Assembly: GCA_949318235.1 (NCBI GenBank)
Contig: OX439137.1
Span: 25,016,922-25,080,921, forward strand
From: Ecdyonurus torrentis
Lineage: Eukaryota > Arthropoda > Insecta > Ephemeroptera > Heptageniidae
DNA: 64,000 nucleotides
Reading direction: 5' to 3'
The notes under the pieces were generated by a model that was not told where the DNA came from, ran no database searches, and saw nothing but the letters and a program-made list of their open reading frames with translations. Position 1 is the stretch's first letter. Each line of letters starts with the position of its first letter. The position numbers and the translations under genes were made by a program. Shown here one piece after another: positions 51,743 to 63,920 of this stretch.

Positions 51743-52020
51743 AGCTCTGGACAAAAGTTTTAGAATGAGACGTATAGCGATGCTTCCGTGTCAAAGTAGA
51801 CTATCTACACTGTCCACCAGAACGGTGAGTGGAGCATCTGCACTTTCCACCCTGGAGCATCTGCAATGTTTAGTAAATGGTCGCTAATCCAGTCACCGTG
51901 CTGCAGGAAATATTTTGACGCGGAAACTGCGAAGGCAACCTGCAAGCACACAATTATTTTCTTATGAGAAAAAAGCAGGTTGCTTATAAACTTCGTTCTG
52001 AAACTTTTTGTCCACAGCTG
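51743..52020. mobile_element. MITE with GGACAAAAGTTT ends, Tc1-like
   Basis: The left end AGCTCTGGACAAAAGTTT and the right end AAACTTTTTGTCCACAGCT are inverted repeats of about 26 bp (AGCTSTGGACAAAARGTTT type). The body is GC-richer than its surroundings and contains GGAGCATCTGCA twice. Ends of this kind occur in Tc1-like elements; a TA precedes the left end but the right-hand duplication is unclear. No transposase frame. Confidence 0.65.
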
Positions 52021-52084
52021 TCCACCGTTTTATATAGATTATTATTTTTGTAACATTTTCTTTATACATACGCCAAGATAAAAT

Positions 52085-52165
52085 TACGTAACTTCTACTG
52101 CATTTATTTCACTATAGCATAATTGTTGGTAAATTATAACAGGGTAAATATTTATGCTATGAAAG

Positions 52166-52197
<32 letters not shown>

Positions 52198-52590
52198 CTT
52201 TATTAAGGCGTTGTGAGGGCATGACAGCTCTATTTTACAAAACCTTGACCACAATAGTAATATACAATTTTTAACATAAACATATATAATTTTTAGCATT
52301 GTTTTTACATCTTCAATAATTCATAATATACAAGTGAGATTAATTTTATTTAACAAAAAACAAACAAGAAAAAATTTTAATAATATAATTAGCTGTAAAT
52401 ATAAGATTTAAGTGTAACATTATCACATTATTGTAATTATATTTATTTTTTTTTCAAGAGAATAAAAAAGAGATTCGTTATATATATATGTTTATATATT
52501 ATAAAGCATAAATTTTATTGTATCGTAGTGAACAAGTTTTGCTGAAAATATGCTAGCATAATTATTAGATATTTAATTTTTGTCCCTGTG
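52085..52590 (+). mobile_element. Family H MITE interrupted by a LINE-like fragment
   Basis: The left part (TTACGTAACTTCTACTGCAT, CTATAGCATAATTG) and the right part from about 52495 (AAGCATAAATTTTATTG, GTGAACAAGTTTTGCTG, ATGCTAGCATAATTATTA) are the two halves of a family H element. Confidence 0.6.
52166..52440 (-). mobile_element. LINE-like 3' end, minus strand
   Basis: On the minus strand: GTCAAGGTTTTGTAAAATAG, then GAGCTGTCATGCCC and CGCCTTAATAAAG followed by (TTA)n. A polyadenylation signal followed by a triplet tail is typical of non-LTR retrotransposon ends. A diverged relative lies near 55002. The left boundary is the ATA tract at 52169-52197. Confidence 0.55.
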
Positions 52591-53641
52591 CTGTTATTAA
52601 ATATAACTAAAACAACAACTCAATGTTATGATCAAAGCAAAAAGTTATATACAATATTTCTTATGAAAATTACTATTTCATATTAAAATTACGTATTTTC
52701 CAAGAAAACCATGTTTCAATACATCACTAAAATTGAAATATACATATTACGTTTCTCATGTACGGTCAGCACCACGTAAAGATACGACCAATAAGACCTA
52801 GTGACCTTGAAAGCTTGAGCGTCTATTGGCTGCTCAGGGGAAATCGATAAATCGCCCACATCTTTACGTGATTTCTAGTGTATGTATGTAAATACTTACT
52901 ATGTTAGTATTAATAAATGCTATTAAAGATGTAAAATTTAATATTACTAATAAGGAAAAGGTAGGAGAGAGAAAGAGAGAGGAAAAACATCCGGTGAAGC
53001 TATCGTCGTTGAAGAAACTTTTGACATTCAGTTATGTTTGCTACTCGCAACTGAACTGTAAAGTTTTAGTATCTATTTTATGTAGATCAAATTTGCATAC
53101 TTTTTTAAATCAATCGTAAAAAAAAAAATAATAATAATAATAATAAAAAAATATTATTATTAAATATATAATTGTCTTCAATTTTAAAATATATATATTT
53201 ATATCTTCGTTTAGTTTGTGAAATATGGTTAAACTGGTGAGTACCGTATATAATTCAATTCTGCACTTTTATCATATATTTTGGTGAATATTTTATTTCA
53301 ATTCCATTTTAGACGTATTTAAAGTATTAATATTTTTTTACTCTTGATTTATTAAATAACAAGAACTTACTACAATATAAAAAATTTGAAAAGATTATAA
53401 ACTCTCTAGTATGTATTAAAATACAACAACGCTAATCTCTTCTATATATATTATTCTCTTATAGCTCATAAAGTATTATTTATTAAAATATAGTATACTG
53501 TACTAAAATGTTTGACATAAATTTTGAAACAGTCAAACAGAAAATAATACAGAACGTTATCCATGTTTAAAAACTGAATTATATAAGTTTTCAATAGTTA
53601 AATTTAAGTTTAAATATCAATTTATAGGTGATAAATAACAT
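52591..53641. other. Mostly AT-rich stretch with a small possible MITE
   Basis: Between about 52769 and 52874, CCACGTAAAGAT and ATCTTTACGTGA form an inverted pair around a GC-richer centre with CCAAT/ATTGG, perhaps a short MITE. A purine-rich patch (GAGAGAAAGAGAGAGG) lies near 52970. No gene is seen. Confidence 0.4.
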
Positions 53642-54048
53642 TTAAAGCCCTTGTCAACTTACTTTTTTATCATTTAGAATGCTAGACTGATAATTACCAT
53701 AACATAATATTCATGAATTAGACACCATCATGTTGATTTTGTATTTATTTTCGTTTATTTTCCTTTTTGCGGTTATATCACGTATCTGACGTCACAATGT
53801 ACCGATGGGGCCGTGATAGGGGCAAAGAACTTGAGAGAGGAGCTTAAGTTTATCACGTGACCAGAGCGGTGACTGTAATTGGCTGCTGTACACTGTGACG
53901 TCAGATACGTGATATAACCGCAAAAAGGTAAATAAACAAAAATAAATACAAAATCAATGTGGTGGTGTCTAATTCATGGATATTAAGGTATGGTTATTAT
54001 CAATCTAGTATTCTAAATGATAAAAAAGTAAGTTGACAAGGGCTTTAA
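53642..54048. mobile_element. TTAA-bounded palindromic MITE (family P, copy 2)
   Basis: The ends are TTAAAGCCCTTGTCAACTT and its inverse, ending GGGCTTTAA, with TTAA on both sides. The arms include TCATTTAGAATGCTAGACTG, CATGAATTAGACACCA and TCTGACGTCACAATGTACC. It represents the uninterrupted form of 30565-31227. The central loop is different (GGCCGTGATAGGGGCAAAG). Confidence 0.87.
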
Positions 54049-55000
54049 GTATGTAAATTACTAAAATGTACCATTTCATTGATGTGGACTTTATCCCAAT
54101 TCATTTATTTTAACTTCCTTTCTTTCCTTTTTTCTTTCTTTTTTTTTTTTCTCTCATTTTTCTTTTTTTTTTCCGCAAAATTTTATTAATGTTAAAGCGG
54201 TTACATTTTCAAAAGTATGTTGTGTTGAAATACCTATATTTAGATTTAAAATATGTTCATTCATTTATATTTCCTTCAATCTATAAGAACAAATTGTACA
54301 TCAGCAGGTTCTTGAAATCTTAATAAAATCTGTAATAATTTTAACATTTAGTTTTGAAATTATGCTTTAAAAGTTACAATGATTTGGTTAAATTAAACAA
54401 AACGTTTTAGTTACAATTATGAGTTTTTTTTTATCTACATCTTTCTCAAAAAAATTAAAAAAAATTCTGAAGAAACATAAATAAACATTACATAAGATGC
54501 TCTATTTTTAAAACAAATAAAAATACTTTTATATATGGCGAATTTAAATTTTCTTTTGATGTTATTTTATTTTTAAAATACTATTTTTATACTACTAAAA
54601 TTTAAAGTAGAAAAAAATTGGTATCTAAAACTTACATAAATTCAACTTTGAATATTATAGAGTTGTTAAAATATAAAGGAAAAAGAGAGCTCATAAAAAT
54701 GTAAAATGTCAAATTTAGCTTTAAATTTCTGATTCCATTTTTTTCTTTTTTAAAACTATAAAATAGCAAGTTATGCTGTAAAAAATAGTATCTAAAAATA
54801 AATTGTTACGTATGTGTATCCTTAAATTTATGCATTTTTTTTTTTTGCAATATATCAAATATTTTGCATACACAAGGACAGCATGCACTTTAAAATTTAT
54901 TATTCTGTTCTTGTTTCTCATTTAAAGCTGTACAAGGATGCATGGAAAGTATGAAAACTGAAAACTTAACTATATATTATTATGTTAGCTCGAATATGCT
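54049..55000. other. AT-rich stretch
   Basis: A T/C-rich tract lies at about 54112-54172. No gene or recognised repeat is seen. Confidence 0.5.
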
Positions 55001-55001
55001 G

Positions 55002-55175
55002 TAATGATAATAAGTGACTTTGTTAAGGCGTTCTGTGGGCTTCAAATATAGTTCTATTTTACAGAACTTTGACGCCAAAAGTAAACATGGAAAATACATA
55101 AGCTTGTTCTGTAAAGTATAGTGAATCTCATTAACAGTGATTAGCTGAACTACAAAATAAGCCACATTCATTGGT
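55002..55175 (-). mobile_element. LINE-like 3' end, diverged minus-strand copy
   Basis: It shares ACTTTRTTAAGGCGTT, TCTATTTTACARAAC and TTGAC with 52195-52250 in the same order. A short TAATAAG stretch stands in place of the triplet tail. Confidence 0.45.
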
Positions 55176-55224
55176 TGTTCTTGTTATTTGAGCTGATAAA
55201 AGTGAGTCGCATTGAGAATGGAAC

Positions 55225-55400
55225 TTTTTTTTTTTTTTTTTGTAAAGTTTCGTTTATTCGTATCAAGTTCGAAGTTCTAAACGAAGAAATAAATATGATC
55301 AACCATACATATAAACGTAGTAAACAGGTAATGACGTCATGGCCAGATGTTTTTAACAAAGAAAAATTTTCGAAGCTGGCTCAAGAGTTGTGTGTAGTTT
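55225..55400 (-). mobile_element. Possible poly(A)-tailed retrocopy, minus strand
   Basis: On the minus strand the sequence reads CGAATAAACGAAACTTTAC and then a run of about 18 A (T run at 55225-55242). An AATAAA signal about 15 nt before a poly(A) tract suggests a reverse-transcribed RNA. The body (to about 55400) is open in more than one frame but unrecognised, and no target duplication was found. Confidence 0.3.
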
Positions 55401-56403
55401 ATAGAACGAGCTATAAGAAAAATATTTGGATGGTAATTTTAATTTTACACATTTATGCATGAAAACAAACTTCTATTATGGCATGCCCTAAAAGTTAATA
55501 AAAAACGTTCCTTACAATAGACTTTTGGTAATATCGTATATTTGGCAACATTGCATTACATCAGTAACGAATGAGAGTGAGAATACTCCAATGAAAGAAA
55601 AGAAACGTCATACAGTATTGCAATGTATTTCTAGTTTCCGAACTTTTTTCCTTTACTTTCGGTACATAAATCCTGTAATTTTTAATAAGCAAACATTAGT
55701 CTAATCCAGGTATAGATATTTATTAGTAGAAAATTATTACAATAGCTAATGTATAGGTAAAACATACTACCAAAAAAGAGCGTCTCACTTAGATTAGATA
55801 TATTTCACCTAAATTAGGTGAGATTTTAGTATATTAATACCTGGTCCTGGTTAATATTTACCTATTACAATTTACAAGACTTATTTGTACCTGCCATTAG
55901 TATAGTTTTTTTTCCCATGTGCCTGTGTAAATTAAAAAAAAAAGAAAAAGATAATTAAGTTCATAGATAAGATATTAACATATTGAAAATAAATACACGA
56001 AAACAGAATTTCTTTACTAGGAAAAGTATTTTTCACCCACTGTAAAAGTATTTCTCTTCTCTGTAATATAATTCTACTGTACAAATATAAAACGCACAAT
56101 AACACAAGTATTTTGCTGCAAAAGTGGAATACGGATTCACACGAATGTACAGTACACGTGTACACACGGTTGTTAGCTATTCAAAAACTTGTGCTAAATT
56201 TGAAAATTTATTCTTAAAACAAAAACATGTGCTGAATGTAAATGTTAAAATATATTATCACAGTCGTGTGCATTGCATAACTTATGAAATGTCTCTTTTT
56301 ACGTGCAGTTTAAAGATTAAAACATATTACTTATTTTATGCGTTTTTGTTTTTTCTTTTAAAGTATAGCAATAATATTTAGGATAAAAAAATATTTGTAT
56401 AAC
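55401..56403. other. AT-rich stretch
   Basis: Contains the short palindrome CACCTAAATTAGGTG near 55806. No gene or recognised repeat is seen. Confidence 0.5.
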
Positions 56404-56531
<128 letters not shown>

Positions 56532-56962
56532 AGAAGAAATGTGTAATGTTTGAAAACCAAACTAACAATAAAAGTGGTACTGTCAAAAATAATGTTTCAT
56601 ATATATACAATTGTAATGGATAAAACCATGGTTGCGTGCTATAGTCAATCACAGGAAGTGTGGGAAAATATGCATAGTAAAAATCACATTGTGAATTCAT
56701 CCTCCTATATAGCGTATTTACTTTTATTGCTATATTTAAAAAAAAAAAAGCTGCAACAAAGCTTGAAATTTTCAAAATGAGAAATACAAAATATAATAGT
56801 AATTGTTTTAAGCACGGACAATAACTAAAGCACAATAATCATGTGTTAGCTCAATTTTAGCAACATTCATTTATATAGTATCATAACATTTTAACAAGTC
56901 TAAGTATTTAATAAAAATTCTGCTGCAGAGTATTGTAACAAAATAAAATATGTTCTGAGCTA

Positions 56963-56964
<2 letters not shown>

Positions 56965-57026
<62 letters not shown>
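56965..57026 (-). repeat. 62-nt poly(T): poly(A) tail of a minus-strand retroposon
   Basis: An uninterrupted T run. On the minus strand it follows directly after TATGGAGGG and after the SINE-like body at 57027-57340, so it is read as that element's poly(A) tail. Confidence 0.8.
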
Positions 57027-57340
57027 CCCTCCATATAGCTATTGTGTTTTTATGTTACACATTTACACGTTAAGACATTATCTCCTCAAAGTGTGCAATG
57101 AACACCGCACACACGGACTAGCCATGACCTACATACACAGGCCGGCATTTACCATGACAGTCCAATGAAGCCGTGGAAATTCAAGGCATTGGACAGTGCA
57201 ATCACTGCATCATTAATACACGAACCACCCGACTACTGTAAACATGCATCGTGCAACATGTTGTGCTCTCACACATAAATATTATATATATACGCACTAG
57301 CAGTGGCTCGAACCTTTGCTCAGTAAGGAACACGGAGTTA
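57027..57340 (-). mobile_element. SINE-like element, minus strand
   Basis: The reverse complement contains AAAGGTTCGAGCCACTGCT, a B-box-like string (57305-57315 on the plus strand), and the segment TTTCCACGGCTTC, GGACTGTCATGG, AAATGCCGGCC (57140-57180), both also present at 36842-37024 in the same order. It is clearly GC-richer than its surroundings. It ends at the poly(A) tract. An A-box and target duplication were not found, so the 5' end is approximate. Confidence 0.6.
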
Positions 57341-58321
57341 CGAATCAGGGGGCTGATTCTGTAACTTCATAACGAACGAAATTACTCGATATCTAATGCA
57401 AATTGGTTTGTTTTGAAAACAAAGCGAAAAAATTACAAAAGCAACCCATTGATAATTTATATAAACGAGAAACTAAAATCTGTCATTATATACGAAGCAA
57501 TAAAATTTATTACGGTTTTACTATATTTCCAAATTAAACCTAAATATACTGCATCATCAATTTTATATATTAGGTAACTTTCAAGTCGTGAAAACGCAGT
57601 ATTATAGTACAAACAACTATTGCAACAATAATTATCTAAAGCAATGAAATTACCATCAGTAAATGATCTTTTTGATTTATATGCACACACACACACACAC
57701 AAAAGGAGGGGGGGGGGCAGAGAATTGAAAATTTTACTATTTTAAAGTTTTATTTTTAAAGTAAATATTTCTCGTGTTTCTATTGTACTATAAATTTTTT
57801 TATAGCATAAATTAATAATAATAATAAAATAATAATGAAAAAGAAAAAAAATTGGAAGTAACACGCAAGCGTAAGAAAAGTAGATTAAGGAAGGACAAAT
57901 GCTGTAATGGAAACAATAGTATAATTATTATAGTTTCTAAAAACTTTCCACACGAGAAAAAAAACTCAAATTTGTGTCATATTTGTTGACCTATAACTAT
58001 GCTGTACAGCAAAGCTAGTTTTCATCACTGCAAAATTACTGTTTTAGATGACAATATCACTTATTAAAAACCTACTGCAGTATTGCATTCTGCTGTACGG
58101 TATTAATATGTTATACAACTTAATTTACTCCTTTTTTTTGGTCGAAGGTAAAGTAAATATTTTACTTTAAAATGGAGTATAACATTTTTATATTGAATTT
58201 AAATGTATCATACATATTTAAATAAAATCAATAAAAAAAAAACAATTTAAAATACATAACAAGTACTATTAATAAATAAATAAAAAGTACATTGTAATTA
58301 ACAAATGTTTAAAATCTACAC

Positions 58322-58323
<2 letters not shown>
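57341..58323. other. AT-rich stretch with simple repeats
   Basis: A short (CA)n lies at about 57684-57700, next to a G-rich run (GGAGGGGGGGGG). No gene is seen. Confidence 0.5.

Positions 58324-58355
<32 letters not shown>
58324..58355. repeat. Poly(A) tract, 32 nt
   Basis: An uninterrupted A run. No recognised retroposon body precedes it. Confidence 0.9.
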
Positions 58356-58360
<5 letters not shown>

Positions 58361-58508
58361 AAAAGTACTTTGGAAAATACTGTTTTGTTATATCAATGTT
58401 GTGCTTGCAAAAGTCCGGGGTATCTTGGATATTCCAGGGTAAAATGAGAGGATACAGAGTGAGCGAGAGAGAGAGAAACGGGAGAGACTGGGAATATAGA
58501 GAGTTAGA

Positions 58509-59049
<541 letters not shown>

Positions 59050-59407
59050 ATGGCAAATTATTATATTCAGAATTTTAATATTATAATATTTAAATATATT
59101 ATTAAATTTATAATATTATTAATACTATCCATTTTAGAATTAATAAATTATAATTATATATTTAAAATTTTAATTAATAATAACATATTAGTGTATTATA
59201 ATAATACTACATCTACTTCTATACCTTCTAATTCAACAAATTCTTCTTATATTGCAAATAATATTAATAATAGGCTTCTACAACTATTTGAGAAGCCTAA
59301 GTTAAATAATAATAATATTGAAGATAATAGTAATAATATTAATATTATTACTATAATTATTATTATTAAATTGTTTAATAACCGTCGTCAAAATTGCATC
59401 CGTAAGT
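59050..59407 (+). other. Long AT-rich open frame, status unclear
   Basis: The frame from ATG at 59050 stays open for 151 codons, ending in the GC-richer patch. About 115 codons of it are extremely AT-rich, with asparagine, isoleucine and serine/threonine runs and a less repetitive middle (RLLQLFEKPKL). The open frame may be explained by AAT/ATT triplet repeats, which avoid TAA in one phase. A GTAAGT lies at 59402. It could be an AT-rich exon, but I give this little weight. Confidence 0.2.
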
Positions 59408-59589
59408 ATGTGGCAGTCGGGGGGGATGGGGGGTGGTCACGGGGGTCAAAACAACCCGTGGATGAAACTTATGGGAATAGTGCACAAAGAACGGAGACAC
59501 CATGAAGGTGCTAGTTCCGGGGGTGGAACAGGGGGGGCAGGTGGAACAGCAACATCAACCACAGGATCTAATGACAGGACACTAAATCA
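59408..59589 (+). other. Candidate glycine-rich exon, unrecognised
   Basis: A sharp GC-rich island. The frame from ATG at 59408 encodes a glycine-rich start, then NNPWMKLMGIVHKERRH, then a Gly/Thr/Ser-rich run and NDRTLNQ. It can end at 59589 before GTAAGT (59590-59595), an excellent splice-donor match; otherwise TAA follows at once. The frame is also open upstream of the ATG, so the exon may start earlier, for example after the AG in GTGGCAG at 59414-59415. The central non-repetitive block suggests real coding sequence. I do not recognise the protein. Confidence 0.4.
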
Positions 59590-59978
59590 GTAAGTAAAAA
59601 TTATTATTATTAATCTTATAGTACACTGAAAAAAAAAATCTTATGTATAAAATAGTACGGAGTAACTATTTATATTTTAAAGCTTTGACGTAACTGATTC
59701 AATAATTATCAGCAATGTTATGGAAGCTCTCTGTACTGTTTTAAAAGTTTGAAGAAGAAAAAAAAGTAGAATCTGTGTACTCATACTTTTTTTTTCAGTG
59801 TAATAATAAATGTTTAAACAAGTGGTCCATGGAGGTATGTTTTCATCACCACGATCATTCTCAATCAACGTCGAAAAGTTTTTATTCAATAACATTTTTT
59901 TTTTGTCCCAAAAGCAGTAGATTCGTAAGTGCTTCAATTTGGCACTTTAAAGGAACAAAAACGTCCTGAAAGTGAAAA

Positions 59979-60262
59979 AAATAAAACTAAAATAAGGAAC
60001 ATTTTTGAAACAAAAGTGTAACATTTTTCTTATATTACAAAAAAAAATTATAATAATAATAATAATAATTAACAAAAAAAAAATAATAAAACTAAAATAA
60101 GGAACATTTTTGAAACAAAAGTGTAACATTTTTCTTATATTACAAAAAAAAAAATTATAATAATAATAATAATAATAATTAACAAAAAAAAAAATAATAA
60201 ATAAAACTAAAATATGGAACATTTTTGAAACAAAAGTGTAACACTTTTCTTATATCACAAAA
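59979..60262. repeat. Tandem repeat of ~105-115 bp, ~2.5 copies
   Basis: ATAAAACTAAAATAWGGAAC recurs near 59981, 60084 and 60201, each followed by TTTTTGAAACAAAAGTGTAAC. The spacers are A-rich with (TAA)n of varying number. The 91-codon minus-strand frame across it repeats the same peptide and is not considered a gene. Confidence 0.9.
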
Positions 60263-61252
60263 ATAAATAAATAATAACTATTTAATAGACTTTACTTCTA
60301 AAGCTATATTTATAACAATTTAATAAAAGTATAGTTTTTATTACAATCACATTTACTCATGGATGCTCAATAAAAATTCTTTACTTTTATAAGAAACAAC
60401 GTTAAAGTGTAAAATAATAAAGACAAAAGCAGGTAACAAAAGGAGAGAAAAAAAAAGATCAATTTTCACCACAAGTAATTATTTTTTCTTTGACATCATC
60501 TCATATTTCATCCTTACTTTTTTTTTTTTTTTTTTAATTAAATTTTTGACATTTTTTTTTTCTTTCAACACTATACTTGTAAGAACATCTTGCGAAGTGA
60601 TACTTATGTGTTATGATGGAAGGTTGGTCAGACAAGTCATATTTACACAAGGAAAAATCTCTTCTTATTGTTAGAAACACGTAAATTATATAGAAGAAAA
60701 AGGTGGTAGTTCCTTGCTTATTATATGAAAAATATTTTGCAAGGAAAAAATGACACAACCTATTTTTTAGTTTGAAATTATATATATAAAAAATGTACGT
60801 TTTATAGACAATTATAATGGAAAGTTGTAAAAAGTTTTTTAATACCAGAAACTAAAAAATTAATTTAAATTTTTTTTTTTTTAGTTGCAAAACACAAATT
60901 AAAACACCTTTTTTTTTTATTCTTACAGGTATTTTTTTTTTAATATTCAGTAAAGTGCTTCATTAAATCAGTTTGGTTTTCATTTTCAATAAAAGTTTTG
61001 TAGAATAAAACGTATAACTTCAATTTTTTAGCCTCAAAAATACGTTTAAAATATTCAATTGAATTTAGGGTTTCGTCCAACTGGTTTCATTTTACACCAA
61101 TATATTTATGAATTTTTTAATTTTAAAAACTAGAATTTTCAGTGAAAATGTTTCTATTGGTTAATTGAAACTATAAAAATACATGGTATAAACTAAATTA
61201 AAATAAGATTGTTTTAAAGGTTTTTATTTTCCCCTTACTTTATATTATGCAA
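60263..61252. other. AT-rich stretch
   Basis: Several T runs of 10-18 nt. No gene or recognised repeat is seen. Confidence 0.5.
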
Positions 61253-61282
61253 GGTATGATTGGATTATTATCCAATCATACC
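61253..61282. repeat. Perfect 13-bp inverted repeat, 4-nt loop
   Basis: GGTATGATTGGAT, then TATT, then ATCCAATCATACC. A perfect hairpin of unknown meaning; the arms include ATTGG/CCAAT. Confidence 0.85.
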
Positions 61283-61368
61283 AATAATCATAGGCTGTTA
61301 TTGAACCTTTTGAATCTTTCTTAAATTTCAAATACTCGCTTCAAAAGCTTTGAATCACATTCAATCGC

Positions 61369-61369
<1 letters not shown>

Positions 61370-61422
<53 letters not shown>
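61370..61422. repeat. Poly(A) tract, 53 nt
   Basis: An uninterrupted A run. It could be the tail of a plus-strand retroposon, but the preceding sequence is not recognised. Confidence 0.9.
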
Positions 61423-61424
<2 letters not shown>

Positions 61425-62379
61425 TCTGAAAAAGTATTTAAGTCGTAATTAACGAGCACCAGTCAAAGGAAAAATGTGAAAACAGAATTCAATCTTAGCA
61501 TGAAATACGAGGTTTGATTTGTATAAAATTTTCAGTTACCAAATGATTAACATTCTAAAATGAGAATAAAATTTTGTTAATATTTTAAATACAAAAATCA
61601 CATTAATATTTTATAATTTTTTTTCCTAAACAAAAAGAGTTAAAATTCAATATTAATTTTTGTATAAAACAAAATTAACTGAATAGCAAAATCTAATTAT
61701 TTAAACTTTAATATTTATGAATTTTTTGGCACAAAATTTAGTTCATTTAATACAAGAAAAGCTTTTGTAGATATAATATAACAATTAATTATAATTTTAT
61801 GACATTCTAAAACTGAATATTTTATTATTATTTTTGTCATAATAATAATAATAATTACAATGAAAAATTAAAAGATTTATAGCATTAAAAGTATATAATA
61901 ATATATATATATAGAACACGCAAATAATTAAATTTTAAGCTATTTGCTTGTAAACATAATAAAATTAGTTCAATGTTCTTTGTTTTTATGTATATAAAAT
62001 TAGTAAACAAAGTACGTGACTGGTATAGGAGTGTTATAGCGTTACGGGTTTATGAAGAAGGGAGTGAAAAGTTTTATCAAAATATTCAATTTATCAACTT
62101 ACGAATTATAATGAACAGAATAATAAAATGAATCTAAATTTTTTCGTTCAATATCATCGTGTGTTTTATAAAAATTTAATATAAAAGGTTTTAACGTGCA
62201 AGTCGGTGCCTAACAATAACATTGGTGTATATAGGTAACGAAATAAAATGAATAACTTGCAATTTAAGTGTCAAACATTTCAGTTTATAGTTGTGTAAGT
62301 TTTTTATTTCCGTGTGATGGGTACATACATTCTTTGCATTTTACTTCACTTTACGTTTTTATGTTGTGATAGACTGCTT
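61423..62379. other. AT-rich stretch
   Basis: No gene or recognised repeat is seen. Confidence 0.5.
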
Positions 62380-62550
62380 ATGTTTACTCAAAATGCGGAA
62401 AAGGAAGTGGCCGCAGAAGGAAACCACGTGACGGTAAAAGTGGGAGGTAGCTCAGGCCTAGCTTGCTGCTGGCACCAACTTTTCTCCCACTTTTACCGTC
62501 ACGTGGTTTCCTCTTCCGGTCACTTCCTTTTCCGCTTTTTGAGTAAACAT
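62380..62550. mobile_element. CACGTG palindromic MITE (family K, copy 3)
   Basis: The arms TGTTTACTCAAAATGCGG... and ...CCGCTTTTTGAGTAAACA are nearly perfect inverses through GGAAACCACGTGACGG and AAAGTGGGAG. The loop is GTAGCTCAGGCCTAGCTTG and GCTGCTGGCACC. The 108-codon open frame across this and the next copy is accidental. Confidence 0.9.
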
Positions 62551-62558
62551 AGATTGTT

Positions 62559-62741
62559 TCTGTTTACTCAAAATGCGGAAAAGGAAGTGGACGGAAGAGG
62601 AAACCACGTGACGGTAAAAGTGGGAGGTAGTTCCAGGTAACTCAAGGTTAGCTTGCTGCTGGCACCAACTTTTCTCCCACTTTTACCGTCACATGGTTTC
62701 CTTTTCCGGCACTTCCTTTTCCGTTTTTTAGAGTAAACAGA
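62559..62741. mobile_element. CACGTG palindromic MITE (family K, copy 4)
   Basis: The same arms as copy 3, with ends TCTGTTTACTC and GAGTAAACAGA. The loop is longer (GTTCCAGGTAACTCAAGG). It lies only 8 bp after copy 3, in the same orientation judged by the loop. Confidence 0.9.
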
Positions 62742-62755
62742 CGCACTCATAAACA

Positions 62756-62759
<4 letters not shown>

Positions 62760-62801
<42 letters not shown>
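62760..62801. repeat. (GA)n microsatellite
   Basis: About 42 bp of pure GA, shortly after the K element. Confidence 0.98.
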
Positions 62802-62805
<4 letters not shown>

Positions 62806-63370
62806 ACTGTAGCGAGAGTGGTGAGTGAGCGAGCACATTTTGGTGTGTTTTGATACTTTTGGAGAGATGCAGCAACAGTATGGACGACTCGTACTGTTAT
62901 GCATCCACTCCACTCGCATTGGTGTAGTAAAATTATTCAAATTATATTTTTATAAACGTAACACACATCTACAATATGTTAGTACGTTCTAAGTTATATA
63001 GAAGAAATTCTATGAGAAAAGTGATTTATTTATCTTACTGCACCACATAATATCTAACCTATGGTAACCCTTAGGGACTCTAATCTAACCTGCTGGTCAT
63101 TCATAGAAATGGCACTGCATAGACATATAGGTGGCAGGATAAGTCAAGCAAGATTTTGGCCCACATATAAAGTTTAGTTTGACATTGACTTATAGAGCAA
63201 GGAAAGAAAATGTTCATATAGGAGTACGGGATGTAAGAGGGGAGCTAAGATCAGAGGGATATAGCTCTAAGCTATTAGTTGACTTTAAAAAGAAAGAAAG
63301 AAAAAAACTTTAAAATTTAAAAATAATAATAAACAAGTAATGAACGAAAGATAATGCTGTAGTGCTTTAA
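62802..63370. other. Mixed-composition unique stretch
   Basis: Less AT-rich than its surroundings in 63040-63250. No convincing open frame or repeat is seen. Confidence 0.5.
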
Positions 63371-63604
63371 CAAGGTCCATATATAAGAGGTTAGATGCTC
63401 CAGGAAAAGTTTTGGCCAAGGTCGCGCAGCTTAAAGGAATTCACCAAAGACGTCATATCACCGGGTGTATTTTTATTCACGTTATCAGTGACGTAACTGG
63501 TGATCGGCATCGTATTGGCTTAGAATCAAGTACATCCATCACAAAATAAAATCAACTGCGCGAGTTTTGTGCTGCGCTCAACCTCTTTATTATATGAACC
63601 TTGA
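63371..63604. mobile_element. Possible MITE with AAGGTYCATATA ends
   Basis: AAGGTCCATATATAAGAGG at the left matches the inverse of CCTCTTTATTATATGAACCT at the right with small differences. The inside is GC-richer and includes GACGTCATATCACCGG and GTGACGTAACTGGTGATC. Only one copy is present in the window. Confidence 0.45.
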
Positions 63605-63920
63605 TGCTATAACAATGAAGTTGCAACAGAGAAATTTGAAATCATTGGAGATAATTTTAATTGTGTTCAAAGTATTTTGTAAGCTATGAAAAAAAATTTT
63701 TAACTACAGTATGACACACTGAATTCGTGTTTGAAGCATATTTTTTTATAAACAGAACATATGGTCCATTATGCTAAGTTAAGACTCATTTAATAATCGT
63801 AAACTGTAATCGTTAAACTTGTTTATACATTTAAAAAAATGATGTATTAAACCCTAATCCCATCTTCTTTAAGATAAACACTTTTGAGTTACTATGAGCA
63901 GATAAAATAATACATTTTAG
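63605..63920. other. AT-rich unique stretch
   Basis: No gene or recognised repeat is seen. Confidence 0.5.

Noticed and set aside
55175..55462. 95-codon frame as a gene
   Set aside because: It crosses a T18 run and the opposite strand is equally open; better explained as a poly(A)-tailed retrocopy on the minus strand.
59947..60222. 91-codon minus-strand frame with an internal repeat
   Set aside because: It is produced by the tandem repeat of about 110 bp with (TAA)n spacers; the peptide repeat reflects the DNA repeat.
62314..62640. 108-codon frame across the K elements
   Set aside because: It runs through two palindromic MITE copies and repeats the same peptide from the same arm sequence.
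63040..63110. Telomere-like CTAACCT/AACCC strings
   Set aside because: Only scattered single matches without tandem arrangement; no telomeric repeat array.
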